NCBI GenBank assembly: GCA_022749755.1
Contig: CM040450.1
Location: forward strand, 1,562,218-1,626,217
Direction of reading: 5' to 3'
Origin: Azadirachta indica
Lineage: Eukaryota; Streptophyta; Magnoliopsida; Sapindales; Meliaceae
Length of the DNA stretch: 64,000 bases
The notes under the pieces are model-generated. The model was given only the letters and a program-made list of their open reading frames with translations. It had not been told where the DNA came from and made no database searches. The position numbers and the translations under genes were made by a program. Below, piece after piece: positions 22,108 to 33,064 of the stretch (its first letter is position 1; each line of letters starts with the position of its first letter).

Positions 22108-23090
22108 TTTCGTTGTTCTATGTGTTGCCTTGCTTTCTCATGAATCTGCTTAATGAAATCAGATTTCTTCTTGCCATCTAAATTAACGCGCTTATTCAAA
22201 GGTAAAGGAGTTAAATTCAAAGGAGTTAGTGGATTAAAACCATAGACAATTTCAAAAGATGAAAACTTAGTAACAGAATAACCACAATGATTATAAGCAA
22301 ATTCAATATGCGGCAAGCAATCTTCCCAAGTTTTCAGATTCTTTTGTATGATAGTACGCAACAAAGTAGAGAATGTCTTATTTAATACTTCGGTTTGACC
22401 ATCTGTTTGTAGGTGACAAGTAGTAGAAAATAATAATTTAGTTCCTAACTTTCCCCATAATGTCTAAAGTAACTTAAGAACTTTGCTTCTCGATTTGAGA
22501 CAATAGTCTTGGACATTCCATGCAAACTAACAACTTTCTTGAAAAGCAATCAGTTATATGTGATGCATCATCAGTTTTATGACATGCAATAAAGTCTGCC
22601 ATCTTAGAAAATCTATCAACAATGAAAAAAATTGAGTCTCTCCTCCTCTTTATCCTAGGTAATCTCAAAACAAAATTCATAAAAATATTCACCCAAGGTA
22701 CACTAGGAATAGAAAGTGGTGTATACAATCCATATGGTTATTGCCTAAACTTAACTTGCCTACAAGTAATGCATCTCGCACAAACCTTTTCTACGTCACG
22801 TTTTATGTGCGGCTAAAAAAAATGTTCATGCAATATGTGTAAAGTCTTAACTATGCTAAAGTGACCCATCAAACCACCACCGTGTGTTTCTCGAACAAGT
22901 AACTTACGCAAGGATGAATATGGAACACACAATTTATTTTTTCTCAAAATAGGAAACTATCATGTAAATAGAACTTCCCACATGCTCCCTTAGTGCAATT
23001 TTTAAACAAGTCACAAAAATTAGAGTCCGTTACATACAACTCCTTGATGTACTCAAATCCAAGCAATTTAGCATCAAGAGTTGAAAGTAA
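22108..23090 (-). pseudogene. Integrase fragments of the reverse A piece
   Basis: 22026-22364 (integrase part from about 22108) reads [40 protein letters not shown] and [20 protein letters not shown]. 22474-22728 has [20 protein letters not shown] and [18 protein letters not shown], then a shifted frame with an altered SDRD-type block. The zinc region with GGGLMGHF is broken near 22870-22900. Stops and short deletions are frequent. Confidence 0.75.
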
Positions 23091-23477
23091 AACATACCTG
23101 CGTGATAGTGTATCAGCAACTATATTTTCTTTGCCTTATTTGTATTTGATCACATAAGGAAAAGTCTCGATGAACTCCACCCATTTGGCATGACGTCTGC
23201 TTAATTTGTGCTGCGCCTTTAAATGTTTTAAGGATTCGTGATCCGCATGAATCACAAACTGTTTGGGTTAAAGGTAATACTGCCAAGTTTTTAGAGTTCG
23301 AACCAATGCATACAATTCTTTGTCGTAAGTGGGATAGTTTAAAGCCGCGCCATTTAGTTTCTCACTTAAGTACGCAATTGGTCTTCCTTCTTGCATTAGT
23401 ATGCCTCCGATTCTTGTACCTGAAGCATGACACTTTATCTCAAATGTTTTAGTAAAGTTAGGTAAAACAAGTAAAAA
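23091..23477 (-). pseudogene. RNase H fragment of the reverse A piece
   Basis: The minus strand reads [20 protein letters not shown] (Asp of the CDAS block changed to His) and [20 protein letters not shown] then [15 protein letters not shown]. The VADxLS end with two changes follows near 23095-23150. The gap starts in the codons before LVLPNFTK, where the A2 copy has KLTNAP. Confidence 0.75.
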
Positions 23478-23577
23478 NNNNNNNNNNNNNNNNNNNNNNN
23501 NNNNNNNNNNNNNNNNNNNNNNNNNNNNNNNNNNNNNNNNNNNNNNNNNNNNNNNNNNNNNNNNNNNNNNNNNNNNN
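23478..23577. other. Assembly gap of 100 N
   Basis: Exactly 100 undetermined bases, the usual placeholder for a gap of unknown size. On the left is minus-strand RNase H, on the right the 3' end of a plus-strand A LTR. Continuity across it is not shown by the sequence. Confidence 0.99.
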
Positions 23578-25139
23578 AGACTCAATAAACTTGTATCTTG
23601 GGGAAATCTTGAGGTTTTTCACTACAGTCGGTGTTGGGTTTCGAGACACTATTGGTGAAGTTTGTATTATTTGGTATCAGAACTTTGGTTCCAAGGCAAG
23701 TTTAAATTATCCTTTACGTCTTTGTTGTTCCTTTACTTCTTCAATTAGAACTCTAAAACAAAAAAAAAAATACAAAAAATATATATATATATTGTGGCCA
23801 AATTCCTCCTTGATTGGTCCAAATTCCAATTTTGTATTTTACTTCCTTCAATTTATTTTGAGTTCATATTTTCATTTCTACTTCCTAAAAAAAAAAATGC
23901 AAGAAAGCAAAAAAAAATAGAGAAATAAAAAAAAAGAGAGAGAGAATTGTTGTTATCTATTATATTCATAATTTCTTGTAATATTAGCCTAATATTCCTT
24001 ATTCTTGATCCAATATTGTCATTGCTTGCATCAATTTTTTAAGAATTACTTATTGAATCTTGTGATTTGTTTTAATTACTTCTCATCTTAAAATTGCCAC
24101 TAAAATTTTGATTAAGAGTGTGCGAGTGTGAGAACATTTGAGTGCTCAAACACGAGAGTGAGTGAAATTACGTGAGGGAGTGCTTGTGAGGTTTCTAACT
24201 TTGTTTTGCATATTTTAAATATGTCTCACATTCAAGAAGAAAATTCAACTTCGGGGGTATAACAACCAATCACCCCGAACCTACAATTGCAGGCATTATT
24301 GGGGAAGATAAGACGAATGATGAGGGCTGAGTTAGAACCAATCTATGAGAGGATAGATAGGTTGGAAGAAGAGACATCAAGAGGGCAACATCAAAGCTCT
24401 TCCATTAGACAACCACCTAGGCAAGTGAAACCAATGGTATAATAGGGTAATATTGAGAATGATGAGGAGTTAGATGAATCACCAATGAACCGGGGCAGGA
24501 ATTTGCATGGTTATGGGAATAGAGAAGCTAGGTTGGGTAGACCTAAGTTGGATGATGATTCAAGAAGTATTAAGGTAAAAATTCCACCGTTCCAAGGTAA
24601 AAACAATCCTGAAGCTTATTTAGAGTGGGAGAAGAAAATAGAGATGGTTTTCGATTGTCACAACTACTCCGAGATCAAAAAGGTAAAACTTGTGGCCATT
24701 GAATTTACTAATTATGCTATTATTTGGTGGGATCAATTGTTGAAGGATAGGAGAAGAAATCAAGAACGTCCTGTTGAGATATGGGACGAGATGAAGATAA
24801 TAATGAGAAGACGTTTCATTCCAAGCTACTACTATCGAGAGTTGTTTAGCGTCTAACTCACGGATCTAAAAGTATAGATGAATACTACAAAGAGATAGAG
24901 GTTGCTATGATCCGATCAAATGTAGAGGAGGATAGAGAAGCTATCATGGCTAGGTTCTTACATGGTTTAAATCGTAAGATCGCAGACGTGGTGGAGATGC
25001 AACATTAAGGGTCTTGGTGTGACATTTGAGTAAATCATAGTCTTGATTCTTATCTAGATAGGTATCGGGTCAAGGCTCAATAAACTTGCGTTTTTGGAAA
25101 ATCTTGGGGTTCTTTACTACATTCGGTATTGGGTTTTGT
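23578..25139 (+). mobile_element. Family A fragment A4: LTR end, leader, gag, LTR piece
   Basis: The last 92 bases of a plus A LTR (to 23669, end mutated to GTATTA) are followed by the PBS TGGTATCAGAAC at 23672, a leader with A-runs, and gag from 24222. At about 25005 the gag text (GTGGAGATGCAACATTA) changes directly into the inner part of an A LTR (AGGGTCTTGGTGTGACATTTG). That LTR piece stops 20-25 bases short of its end at 25139. An internal deletion thus removed the rest of gag, all of pol and the start of the 3' LTR. D gag follows. Confidence 0.8.
24222..25005 (+). pseudogene. gag N-terminal part of A4
   Basis: It starts MSHIQEENSTSGV, then a stop. The open frame 24485-24856 reads NRGRNLHGYGNREARLGRPK, IKVKIPPFQGKNNPEAYLEW and IWWDQLLKDRRRNQER up to FIPSYYYRELF. 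A one-base loss then leads to a stop at LFSV. YYKEIEVAMI and [19 protein letters not shown] continue in another frame to the deletion point. The zinc knuckle is not reached. Confidence 0.8.
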
Positions 25140-25349
25140 CAATAATTTAAAAAGTTAAATACTAGATTGGTTGAATTGTAATCCGCATCTATTTGTAAAA
25201 CCACTAGAAGACGTGTGTTTGAGAAGGAAAAGGAAGATGACTCGAATTTGGAAGAATTAAGTTCTAAACGAGGCAAGAAAACAGTTTAAAAGATATAACA
25301 AATTTGAGCAGCATAAAAATAAAGATTCTGACTTTTCAAGGAAAGAATG
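25140..25349 (+). pseudogene. gag of family D, piece 1
   Basis: The plus strand reads LKDITNLSSIKIKILTFQGK then N up to 25349, the start of a gypsy capsid domain (compare SIKVKIPPFQGKNNPEAYLE in A4). Upstream, 25190-25270 is acidic and Lys-rich with stops. The A2 element interrupts it. GAATG (25345-25349) is the left target copy and AAATG (32838-32842) the right, one mismatch. The frame resumes correctly at 32838. No D LTR or pol is seen in the window. Confidence 0.7.
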
Positions 25350-26158
25350 TGATACAAACCTCGCCAATATCGTAACGAAACCCAACACTGAATATAGTAA
25401 AAAACCCCAAAATTTCTCCAAGACACAAGTTTATAGAGCCTTGGCTTGATACCTATCTAGATAAGAACCAAAACTACGATTTACTTAAATGCCACACCAA
25501 GAATCCTTAAGAAAATACTTAAGAATTTAGATGATAAGTTTGGTTGTTTTGAACGCCACAAGAAATTAAACTTGAGAAGCTCAAGAACAAGAACTTATAA
25601 GAAATAATTTAACACTCACAATTGCTTGATTCATTTCAAGAAATAAAAGCCTTTTTATAGGCAAATACAAAAGGAAAATATCAAAAGTTTGGCTATCAAT
25701 CCTATCTAACAATTTGACAAAAATAAATTCAAACCTTATGACTCTTAAAACCTACAAATTTCAGACATGAAAAGGTAAGCAATGACGTCATATATAAATG
25801 ACTTAAGCAATAACGTCGAATGTATATGATGTAAGTGATTACATCATTTTAAGATTCTTAAAATTACATAAATGAACTATAATTTTTGAACATTTTCATA
25901 TTAGTCTTCTTGGACTACGATCGCTTGAATGATGTTCACTGAGCCTAATTCTTCAAGACATGTATCTTGAGTTATATTTAAATCACACATCTTTTTAATT
26001 AGTCCATTTAAGGCACTTTTCAATGTCTTGGCTCTAGCTCTTATAATCGGTCCACTCGGCACGCTTAGTGAATCATATAAATGCTATAATTGAGTGTCTC
26101 CAACCTATGTTTGAGGTTCTCCTCTTGTTTACATGATTGCACAACTTCGTTTGCATCA
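25350..26158 (-). repeat. 3' LTR of A2, encoding the Pol C-terminus
   Basis: TGATACAAACC to TTTGCATCA, 809 bp. In the element's direction the pol frame crosses the polypurine tract into the LTR. NPFQEGENDANEVVQSCKQE spans the border, with the LTR starting inside the codons for N-D-A. The tail then runs on in LTR sequence to the stop near 25912. A one-base loss near 26104 shifts it in this copy. Such an overlap of pol and LTR is described for some CRM-type chromoviruses. Confidence 0.85.
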
Positions 26159-26173
26159 TTCTCCCCCTCTTGA
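26159..26173 (-). promoter_or_regulatory. Polypurine tract of A2
   Basis: On the minus strand AAGAGGGGGAGAA lies directly before the LTR start TGATGCAAAC. It is the usual primer for plus-strand DNA synthesis. It lies within the pol reading frame and codes for Q-E-G-E. Confidence 0.85.
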
Positions 26174-27400
26174 AAAGGATTTGTCCTCAAATCACGATCT
26201 ACATCAAAAGGAGATAAGTCAGAAACATTAAAGGTTGTGCTAACCCTATACTCGTCTGATAGTTCAAGTTTGTAGGCATTGTCATTGGTGCGTTCTACTA
26301 CTCGATATGGGCCATTTCCCCTTGGTAGAAGTTTAGAACGTCTTTGCTCAAGAAAACGCTACTTCCTCGTATGTAACCAAACCAAATCTCTTGGTTTAAA
26401 GACAACCTTTTTGCGTCCCTTATTGGCTTGCTTGGCATATTGTTTCATTTGTTGTTCTATATGTTGCCTTGCTTTCTCATGAATCTGCTTAATGAAATCA
26501 GATTTCTTCTTGCCATCTAAATTAATGCGCTCATTCATAGGTAAAGGAGTTAAATCTAAAGGAGTTAGTAGATTAAAATCATAAATAATTTCAAAAGGTA
26601 AAAACTTAGTGGTAGAATAAACACAACGATTATAAGCAAATTCAATATGCGGCAAGCAATCTTCCCAAGTTTTTAGATTCTTTTGTATGATAGTACGTAA
26701 CAAAGTAGACAATGTCCTATTTACTACTTCGGTTTGACCATCTGTTTGTGGGTGACAAGTAGTAGAAAATAATAATTTAGTTCCCAATTTTTCCCACAAC
26801 GTCTTCCAAAAGTAACTTAAGAACTTTGCATTTCGATTTAAGACAATAGTCTTGCGCATTCCATGCAACCTAACAACTTCCTTGAAAAACATATCAGCTA
26901 ATGTGATGCATCATCAGTTTTATGACATGTAATAAAGTGTGTCATCTTAAAAAATCTATCGACAACGATAAAAACTGAGTCTCTTTCCCTCTTTGTCCTA
27001 GGTAATTCCAAAACAAAATCCATAGAAATATCGACCCAAAGTACACTAGGAATAGGAATTGGTGTATACAATCCATGTGATTGTTGCCTAGACTTAGCTT
27101 GCCTACAAGTAATGCATCTCGCATAAACCCTTTCCACGTCACGTTTCATGTGTGGCCAAAAGAAATGTTCATGCAATATGTGTAAAGTCTTAGCTACGCC
27201 AAAGTGACCCATCAAACCACTACCGTGTGCTTCTCGAACAAGTAATTCGCGCAAGGATGAATGTGGAACACACAATTTATTTTCTCGAAATAAGAAACCA
27301 TCATGCAAATAGAACTTCACACATGCTCCCTTAGTGCAATTCTTAAACAAGTCATAAAAATTAGAGTCCATTACATACACCTCCTTAATGTACTCAAATC
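26174..27400 (-). pseudogene. Integrase of A2
   Basis: All parts can be followed in two main frames. The zinc region has [18 protein letters not shown] and [21 protein letters not shown] (HHCC). The core has [11 protein letters not shown] with the first Asp, then [16 protein letters not shown], where the expected second Asp reads Asn (near 26830-26842), and [14 protein letters not shown] with the Glu. The C-terminal part has HIEFAYNRC and [13 protein letters not shown] text, RGNGPYRVVERTNDNAYK and DVDRDLRTNPFQEGEN at the polypurine tract. A one-base loss near 26895 and a stop at LHTRK (26359) break it. Confidence 0.85.
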
Positions 27401-27965
27401 CAAGCAATTTAGCATCAAGAGTTGAAAGTAAAGCGTACTTGCGTGATAGTGCATCAGCAACTATATTTTCTTTGCCTTGTTTGTATTTGATCACATAAGG
27501 AAATGTCTCAATGAACTCCACCCATTTGGCATGACGTTTGTTTAATTTGTGCTGCACTTTTAAATGTTTTAAGAATTTATAATCCGTATGAATCACAAAC
27601 TCTTTGGGCTAAAGGTAATGCTGCCAAGTTTCTAGAGTTCGAACCAACGCATACAATTCTTTGTCGTAAGTGGGATAGTTTAAAGCCGCGCCATTTAATT
27701 TCTCACTAAAGCACGCAATCGGTCTTCTTTCTTGCATTAGTACGCCTCCAATCCCTGTACCTGAAGCATCACACTCTATCTCAAATGTTTTAGTAAAGTT
27801 AGATAAAACAAGTAAAGGTGCATTAGTCAATTTTTCTTTGATAAGTTTGAATGCCTTTTCTTGCTCTTTTCCCCACTTGAATAGAACATTCTTCTTCATG
27901 ACTTTGGTTAAGGGCGCAACTACACTGCCAAATTCTCGAACAAAGCGCTGACAAAAACTGCCCAA
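27400..27965 (-). pseudogene. RNase H of A2
   Basis: 27609-27965 has [40 protein letters not shown] (first catalytic Asp kept), [20 protein letters not shown] and [18 protein letters not shown]. The frame then breaks at a stop (27606-27608, PKEF block), and goes on in 27400-27596 with [20 protein letters not shown] and [11 protein letters not shown]. The Asp of the final VADALS is kept. Apart from that one stop the domain looks whole. Confidence 0.85.
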
Positions 27966-29500
27966 TCCATGAAATCTTCTTACCTGATTCGTTGAAATAG
28001 GCGCTGGTCATTCTTGAATTGCCTTCACCTTCTCCTCATCAACCCCAATCTCTTTAGCATTTATAGCAAAACCAAGAGACACAAGCTTATCCGTGTAAAA
28101 TGTACATTTCTTAAAATTAGCAAATAGCCTTTCTGATACGAACCCCGAGTATATTAAACTTGAGACCCAATATCTTTATGCATGGAAGCAATCTCTTGGA
28201 AAGCTAAATCAGATTCACCCAAGTTTACAACCCAATTTCAACTTGTGAAATAGAACCTTAGAATAAATACCCTCAAAGTAATTAGCTTTGATTGTAAGAA
28301 CCTTGATTCAAGCAAGAATCAAAACAAGAGAAAACACTCTCAACTTAATTTCATTCGAAAAAGTAATTCATCCTCCATGGGAGCATGTGGCTGAATATAT
28401 AAGGGTACAAGAGATAAGTAACCCTAATTGGAGTGTTTGGCCACAAAATTAAACTTATTCTAACTTAAAATAAAATAAACTAAATTTGGGCTTAATAATT
28501 AGCGTTAATAGCCCAAACACATAACAAATAAGACTAAAATAGATAATGGGTTTGAACAGCAACTTAGCCCAAACTGACACATGGAATCCGAAACTTGCAT
28601 CATGATGACGATTTGATTCAAACTGCAATTAAAAGACTTGAACATGTTTGCTTAGCCTTGAGACATCATTCGAATATGGCCTTATACAAATTTGAGAAGT
28701 TGAATTCCATAAAAGCTTTAATCTTTAGGTTTTGCCTTCTTGTATTTGTGTCAATGTTACCAAGCTCTGATTATTGTCTTAAAGTCCAAGCTTGATATTT
28801 GACTATTTCTTACACTCTTGAATTGTTGCAAGATCATCCCACAAACCTTGAATCATCCCATTCAATGCATCTTTGAATTTCTTCATTCTTGCTCTTGTAA
28901 CGGGACCATTAGGCAGTTGAATTGGATCATTGCTCTTGTGTGCATCCGTATTTGCATCACTTTCTTTCCTTAAAACCTCTAAAATAAGTTTTAAATGTTC
29001 AATATGATCATTCAAGTTTTTGCTATTAATCAAGATATCGTTAAAATAGACTATTACGAATTTGCCAATAAAAGCACGCAAAACATGGTTCATAAGTCTC
29101 ATGAAAGTACTAGGTGCATTAGTTAACCCAAAAGGCATAACTAACCATTCATAAAAACCATATTTTGTTTTTTTAAAACGCAGTTTTCCAATCATCCCCT
29201 TCTTTCATCCTAATTTGATGGTATTCACTCTTAAGATCAATTTTAGAAAACACACAAGATCCATGCAATTCATCTAACATATCATTTAATCGAGGAATGA
29301 GATGTCGATACTTTATCGTAATATTGTTGACAGCTCGGCACTCAACATACATCCTCCATGTCCCATCTTTCTTAGGCACATCCTCTATGTCGATACTTTA
29401 CCCTTTCTCTATCAGCTCATAAACTTGTCGTTGAAGTTCTTTTGTTTCCTCGGGATTGCTTCTATAAGCTGCTCGGTTTGGAATTGTTGCACCGGGTATA
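27966..29500 (-). pseudogene. Reverse transcriptase of A2, split by a solo LTR
   Basis: Right part 28960-29500: [80 protein letters not shown] and [13 protein letters not shown]. The catalytic FDD is FND (29040-29042 codes Asn), so it is inactive. A stretch before KKDGTW is deleted. Left part 27966-28133: KLFTDKLVSLGFAINAKEIG-type text and the shifted [12 protein letters not shown] solo C LTR with a perfect CTTTC duplication separates the parts at 28134-28959. Confidence 0.85.
28134..28959 (-). mobile_element. Solo LTR of family C in A2
   Basis: TGATACGAACCCCGAG to GTATTTGCATCA, 826 bp, with a perfect 5-bp duplication CTTTC (28129-28133 and 28960-28964). The minus frame near its right end reads [20 protein letters not shown] then [14 protein letters not shown] and a stop near 28803. 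This is a Pol tail in the LTR with the same TRAR-K-ALN block as family A, but otherwise different sequence. By chance it is in frame with the A2 RT before it. A plus-strand fragment of the same LTR is at 35925-36505. The open frame 28595-28795 is not a gene. Confidence 0.9.
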
Positions 29501-30404
29501 AAATCAATTTGATGTTTAATTCCTCGAATTGGAGGTAAACTAGGGGGCACGTCTTTAGGAAAGACATTTTCGAATTCCTGCAAAAGAAACATAACATTGC
29601 TCGTCAAAGATCCAGCAAAATTGTCAGTACACAAAAATGCCTCATTGTACATAAGTACTATAAGGGGTTGTTGTGAAAGTAAAGCTCTCTTAATCTCACT
29701 TTTTTTTGCAATAAAATTGTATTTTTCCTCTCTCTCACACATTAACGTTGCAACTCTATCATTTTCACTCTCTTTCACATTTTTGCCTCTCTCATTTTCT
29801 TTTTTCTTTTCACTCGCTTTTTACATATTTAATTGGTCTTCGAGAATTTGTTTTGGAGTCAATGGTACAAGTGATATGGGTTGCCTTTTGATGGTAAAAG
29901 AGTATCTATTGTAAAACCGTTGTGTGTGACTCGTCGATTGTACTGCCATGGTCTGCCCAATAGGATGTGACATGCATACACAGGAATCATGTCACAAAGG
30001 ACCTCATTCTCATACTTGCCAATAGAGAATGCCACCAACACTTGTTTTATTACCTTGATTTCTCCACAATTGTTTAGCCATTAAGGCCGGTACGGTCGTG
30101 GATGTTTCATGGTAGGTAACAACAATTTCTCCACTAATTCGGTGCTGGCCACGTTGGTGCAACTTCCTCCATCAATTATAACGCTGCAAACTTTGTTGTT
30201 AACGAAACATCGAGTATGAAACAAGTTCTCCCGCTGATCATTTTCTTCTTCCTTAATCTGTGCATGCAAAGCTCGTCTTGCCACTAATAATTCTCCTTCC
30301 GCAGCATATTGCACTTCGTAGTTATCTTCATGAGATGGCATGTCTTTTATTTCATCTTCTTCTTCTTCTTCCGACTCAATCTCCCTTTGAGCATTGATCA
30401 CCAT
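29501..30404 (-). pseudogene. Protease and Pol linker of A2
   Basis: 30081-30404 begins with an acidic gag end (ESEEEEEDEIKDMPSHEDNY), then NLFHTRCFVNNKVCSVIIDG then GSCTNVASTELVEKLLLPTM, the protease active-site block, well kept. A frame break near 30080 follows. 29859-30041 has LVAFSIGKYENEVLCDMIPV and CHILLGRPWQY, the flap end. The linker to RT, 29398-29778, is Lys/Glu-rich and ends SLPPIRGIKHQIDFIPGATI. Protease would cut the Gag-Pol precursor in the particle. Confidence 0.8.
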
Positions 30405-31495
30405 TATCCTTTTATTTGGGTATTTGCTAGCTATATGACCCCTGTCTTGACATTTAAAATACTTAATATCACGATTTCTAGAAGCGGTGGGTTCAATAAT
30501 ACCTTGTTTTTGCGATACAACTTGTTTAGCATCTTTAGAAGCTTCGGAATTAGATTTTATTAATGGAAATTCCTACCGTTGAGGAGTTGATCTCCATGAG
30601 TTTGTAGTAGTCGTACTTGCTCCTCTCCTAGCCATGTTTCTTCGCTTCAATTGTTGCTCAACTTTGATGGCTTGGTGTACCATATCTGTCAACTCTACAT
30701 AATGTTGCATCTCTACTACGTTTGCGATCTCACGATTTAAACCATGTAAGAATCTAGCCATGGTAGCTTCTCTATCCTCCTCTACATTTGCTCAGATCAT
30801 AGTAACTTCCATCTCTTTGTAGTATTCATCAACGTTTTTAGATCCTTGAGTGAGACGTTGCAATTTGTTAAACAACTCCCGATGGTAGTAGCTTGGAATG
30901 AAATGTCTTCTCATTATTGTCTTCATCTTATCCCACGTTTCAACAAGACGTTCTTGATTTCTTCTCCTATCCTTCAACAATTGATCCACCAAATAATAGC
31001 ATAATCAGTAAATTCAATGGCCGCAAGTTTTACCTTTTTGATCTCGGAGTAGTTGTGACAATCGAAAACCATCTCTATTTTCTTCTCCCACTCTAAATAA
31101 GTTTCAAGATCATTTCTACTTCAGAATAGTGGAATTTTCACCTTAATACTTTCTAAATCATCATCCAACTTAGGTCTACCTAACCTAACTTCTCTATTCC
31201 CATAACCATGCGAATAACTGCCCCGATTCATTGGTGATTCATCTAACTCCTCATCATCCTCAACATTACCCCATTGTACCCTTGGTTGCACTTGCCTAGG
31301 TGGTTGTCTAATGGAAGAGCGTTGATGTTGCCCTCTTGATGTCTCTTCTTCCAACCTAGCCATCCTCTCATGGATTGCTTCTAACTCCACCTTCATCATC
31401 CGTCTCATCTCCTCCAATAACACTTGCAATTGTAGGTTCGAGGTGCTTGGTTGTTGTACCCCTGAGGTTGAATTTTCTCCCTGATTGTGAGACAT
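30405..31495 (-). pseudogene. gag of A2
   Basis: ATG at 31495, MSHNQGENSTSGVQQPST. A helical charged stretch (LLEEMRRMMKVELEAIHERM) and an Arg/Gln-rich stretch follow to GRPKLDDDLESIKVKIPLF, then a stop near 31121. The capsid text goes on in broken frames ([50 protein letters not shown]). The knuckle near 30430-30475 reads YFKCQDRGHIASKY: the first and last Cys are Tyr while His is kept. This is the best copy of the gag N-terminus in the window. Confidence 0.85.
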
Positions 31496-32026
31496 ATTTA
31501 AAATCTGTAAAACAAAATTAGAAACCTCACAAGCACGCCCTCACGTGTTTTCACTCACTCTCGTGTTTGAGCACTTAAATGTTCTGACACTCGCACTCTC
31601 TTAATCAAAATTTCAGTGGCAATTTTAAGATAAGAAACAACTAAAACAAATTACAAGATTCAATAAGCAATTCTTAAGAAATTGATGCAAGCAATGACAA
31701 TATTGGATCAATAATAAGATATTAGGCCAATACTACAAGAAATTATGGATATAATAGATAACAACAATTCTCTCTTTTTTTTCTCTTTTTTTTTACTTTA
31801 TTTCTTTTTTTTTAGGAAGTAGAAATGAAAATATGAACTCAAAATAAATTGAAGGAAATAAAATACAAAATTGAAATTTGGACCAATCAAGGAGGAATTT
31901 GGCCACAATATATATATTTTTTTGTATTTTTTTTTTTTTTCAGAATTCTAATTGAAGAAGTAAAGGAATAACAAAGATATAAAGGATAATTTAAACTTGC
32001 CTTGGAACCAATGCTCTGATATCAAA
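31496..32026 (-). promoter_or_regulatory. Leader and PBS of A2
   Basis: The PBS at 32013-32026 reads TTTGATATCAGAGC on the minus strand, one change from TTTGGTATCAGAGC. The leader has the T-runs (A-runs in the element's direction) near 31775-31815 and 31917-31940 and no open frame. It is a little over 500 bases, as in A1. Confidence 0.75.
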
Positions 32027-32837
32027 TGATACAAACCTCGCCAATATCGTGACGAAACCCAATACCGACTATAGTAAAGAACCCCAAGATTTTCCCAAGA
32101 CGCAAGTTTATAGAGTTTTGACCCGATACCTATCTAGATAAGAACCAATACTAAGATTTACTTAAACACCACACCAAGAATCTTTAAGAAAATACTTAAG
32201 AATTTAGATGATAAGTTTGGTTGTTTTGAACGCCACAAGAAATTAAACTTGAAGAGCTCAAGAATAAGAACTTATAAGAAATAATTTAACAAGCAAAATT
32301 ACTTGATTCATTTCAAGAAATGAAAGCCTTTTTATAGGCAAATACAAAAAAGAAAATGTCAAAAGTTAGGCTATCAATTTTACGTAACAATTTGACAAAA
32401 ATAAATTCAAACCTTATGACTTTTAAAACCTACAAATTTCAAACATGAAAATGTAAGCAATGATGTTATATATATATGACGTAAGCAATGATGTCGCATG
32501 TGTATGATATAAATGATTATATCATTTTAAGATTCTTAAAATTACATAAATTGATTATAATTTTTGAACATTTTCATATTAGTCTTCTTGGATTCCGATC
32601 GCTTGAATGATGTTCACTGAGCCTAATTCTTCAAGACGTGTATCTTGAATTATATTTGAATCACACATCTTTTTAATTAGTCCATTTAAGGCACTTTCCA
32701 ATGTCTTGGCTCTAGCTTTTGTAATCAGTCCACTCGGCATGCTTAGCGAATCATATAAATGCTGTAATTAAGTGTCTCCAACCTTATGTTTGAGGTTCTC
32801 CTCTTGTTTACTTGATTACACAACTTCGTTTGCATCA
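32027..32837 (-). repeat. 5' LTR of A2
   Basis: TGATACAAACCTCGCC to TTTGCATCA, 811 bp, followed by AAATG, the right copy of the target duplication, and then by D gag. GCCTTTTTATAGGC near 32325-32340 is the antisense view of the probable TATA box. The region also holds the Pol tail text, antisense, near 32580-32760. Confidence 0.85.
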
Positions 32838-33064
32838 AAATGATCCCAAAATATATTTTGAGTGGGAAAGAAAGGCTGAACACATATTTTATTATCATAA
32901 TTACTTTGAGGAGAAGAAGGTAAAACTACCAGTTATAGAGTTCACAGATTATGCAAGCATATGGTAGGATCAATTGGTAATCAATAGGCATAGGAATGCA
33001 GAGCGTTCAATTTGGTCATGGGAAGAGATGAAATTGGTAATGTGCAAGAGATTTATACCCAACT
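32838..33064 (+). pseudogene. gag of family D, piece 2
   Basis: This goes on from 25349 in frame: NDPKIYFEWERKAEHIFYYH, NYFEEKKVKLPVIEFTDYAS, a stop in place of the second W of the IWWDQL block, then a line like SWEEMKLVMCKRFIPN. It ends where A3 is inserted. CAACT (33060-33064) on the left and TAACT (37580-37584) on the right form the duplication with one mismatch. Confidence 0.8.

Larger units (their letters stand above)
21858..23477 (-). mobile_element. Reverse-oriented family A fragment up to the assembly gap
   Basis: It starts with 250 bases of a minus-strand A LTR (21858-22107, TGATACGAAAC...AAGAACATATAAG). This jumps to integrase (TTTCGTTGTTCTATGTG), so most of the LTR, the polypurine tract and the integrase end are deleted. 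It then runs integrase to RNase H on the minus strand and stops at the N-run. TTTTA (21853-21857) flanks the LTR terminus. The other end of this insertion is not seen. Confidence 0.75.
25350..32837 (-). mobile_element. Family A element A2, full structure
   Basis: The most complete A element. From right to left it has a 5' LTR (32027-32837), PBS, leader, gag (ATG at 31495), protease, RT, RNase H, integrase, a polypurine tract (26159-26173) and a 3' LTR (25350-26158), all on the minus strand. The flanks are GAATG/AAATG. A solo C LTR (28134-28959) sits in RT. In the first ~250 bases the two LTRs differ at about 22 places, mostly C/T or G/A, so it is old. The RT Asp pair and the integrase second Asp are changed to Asn, and frames are broken, so it is immobile. 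Confidence 0.9.

Noticed and set aside
23268..23649. Open frames running through the N gap
   Set aside because: They only exist because N codons hold no stops. The real content is minus RNase H on the left side.
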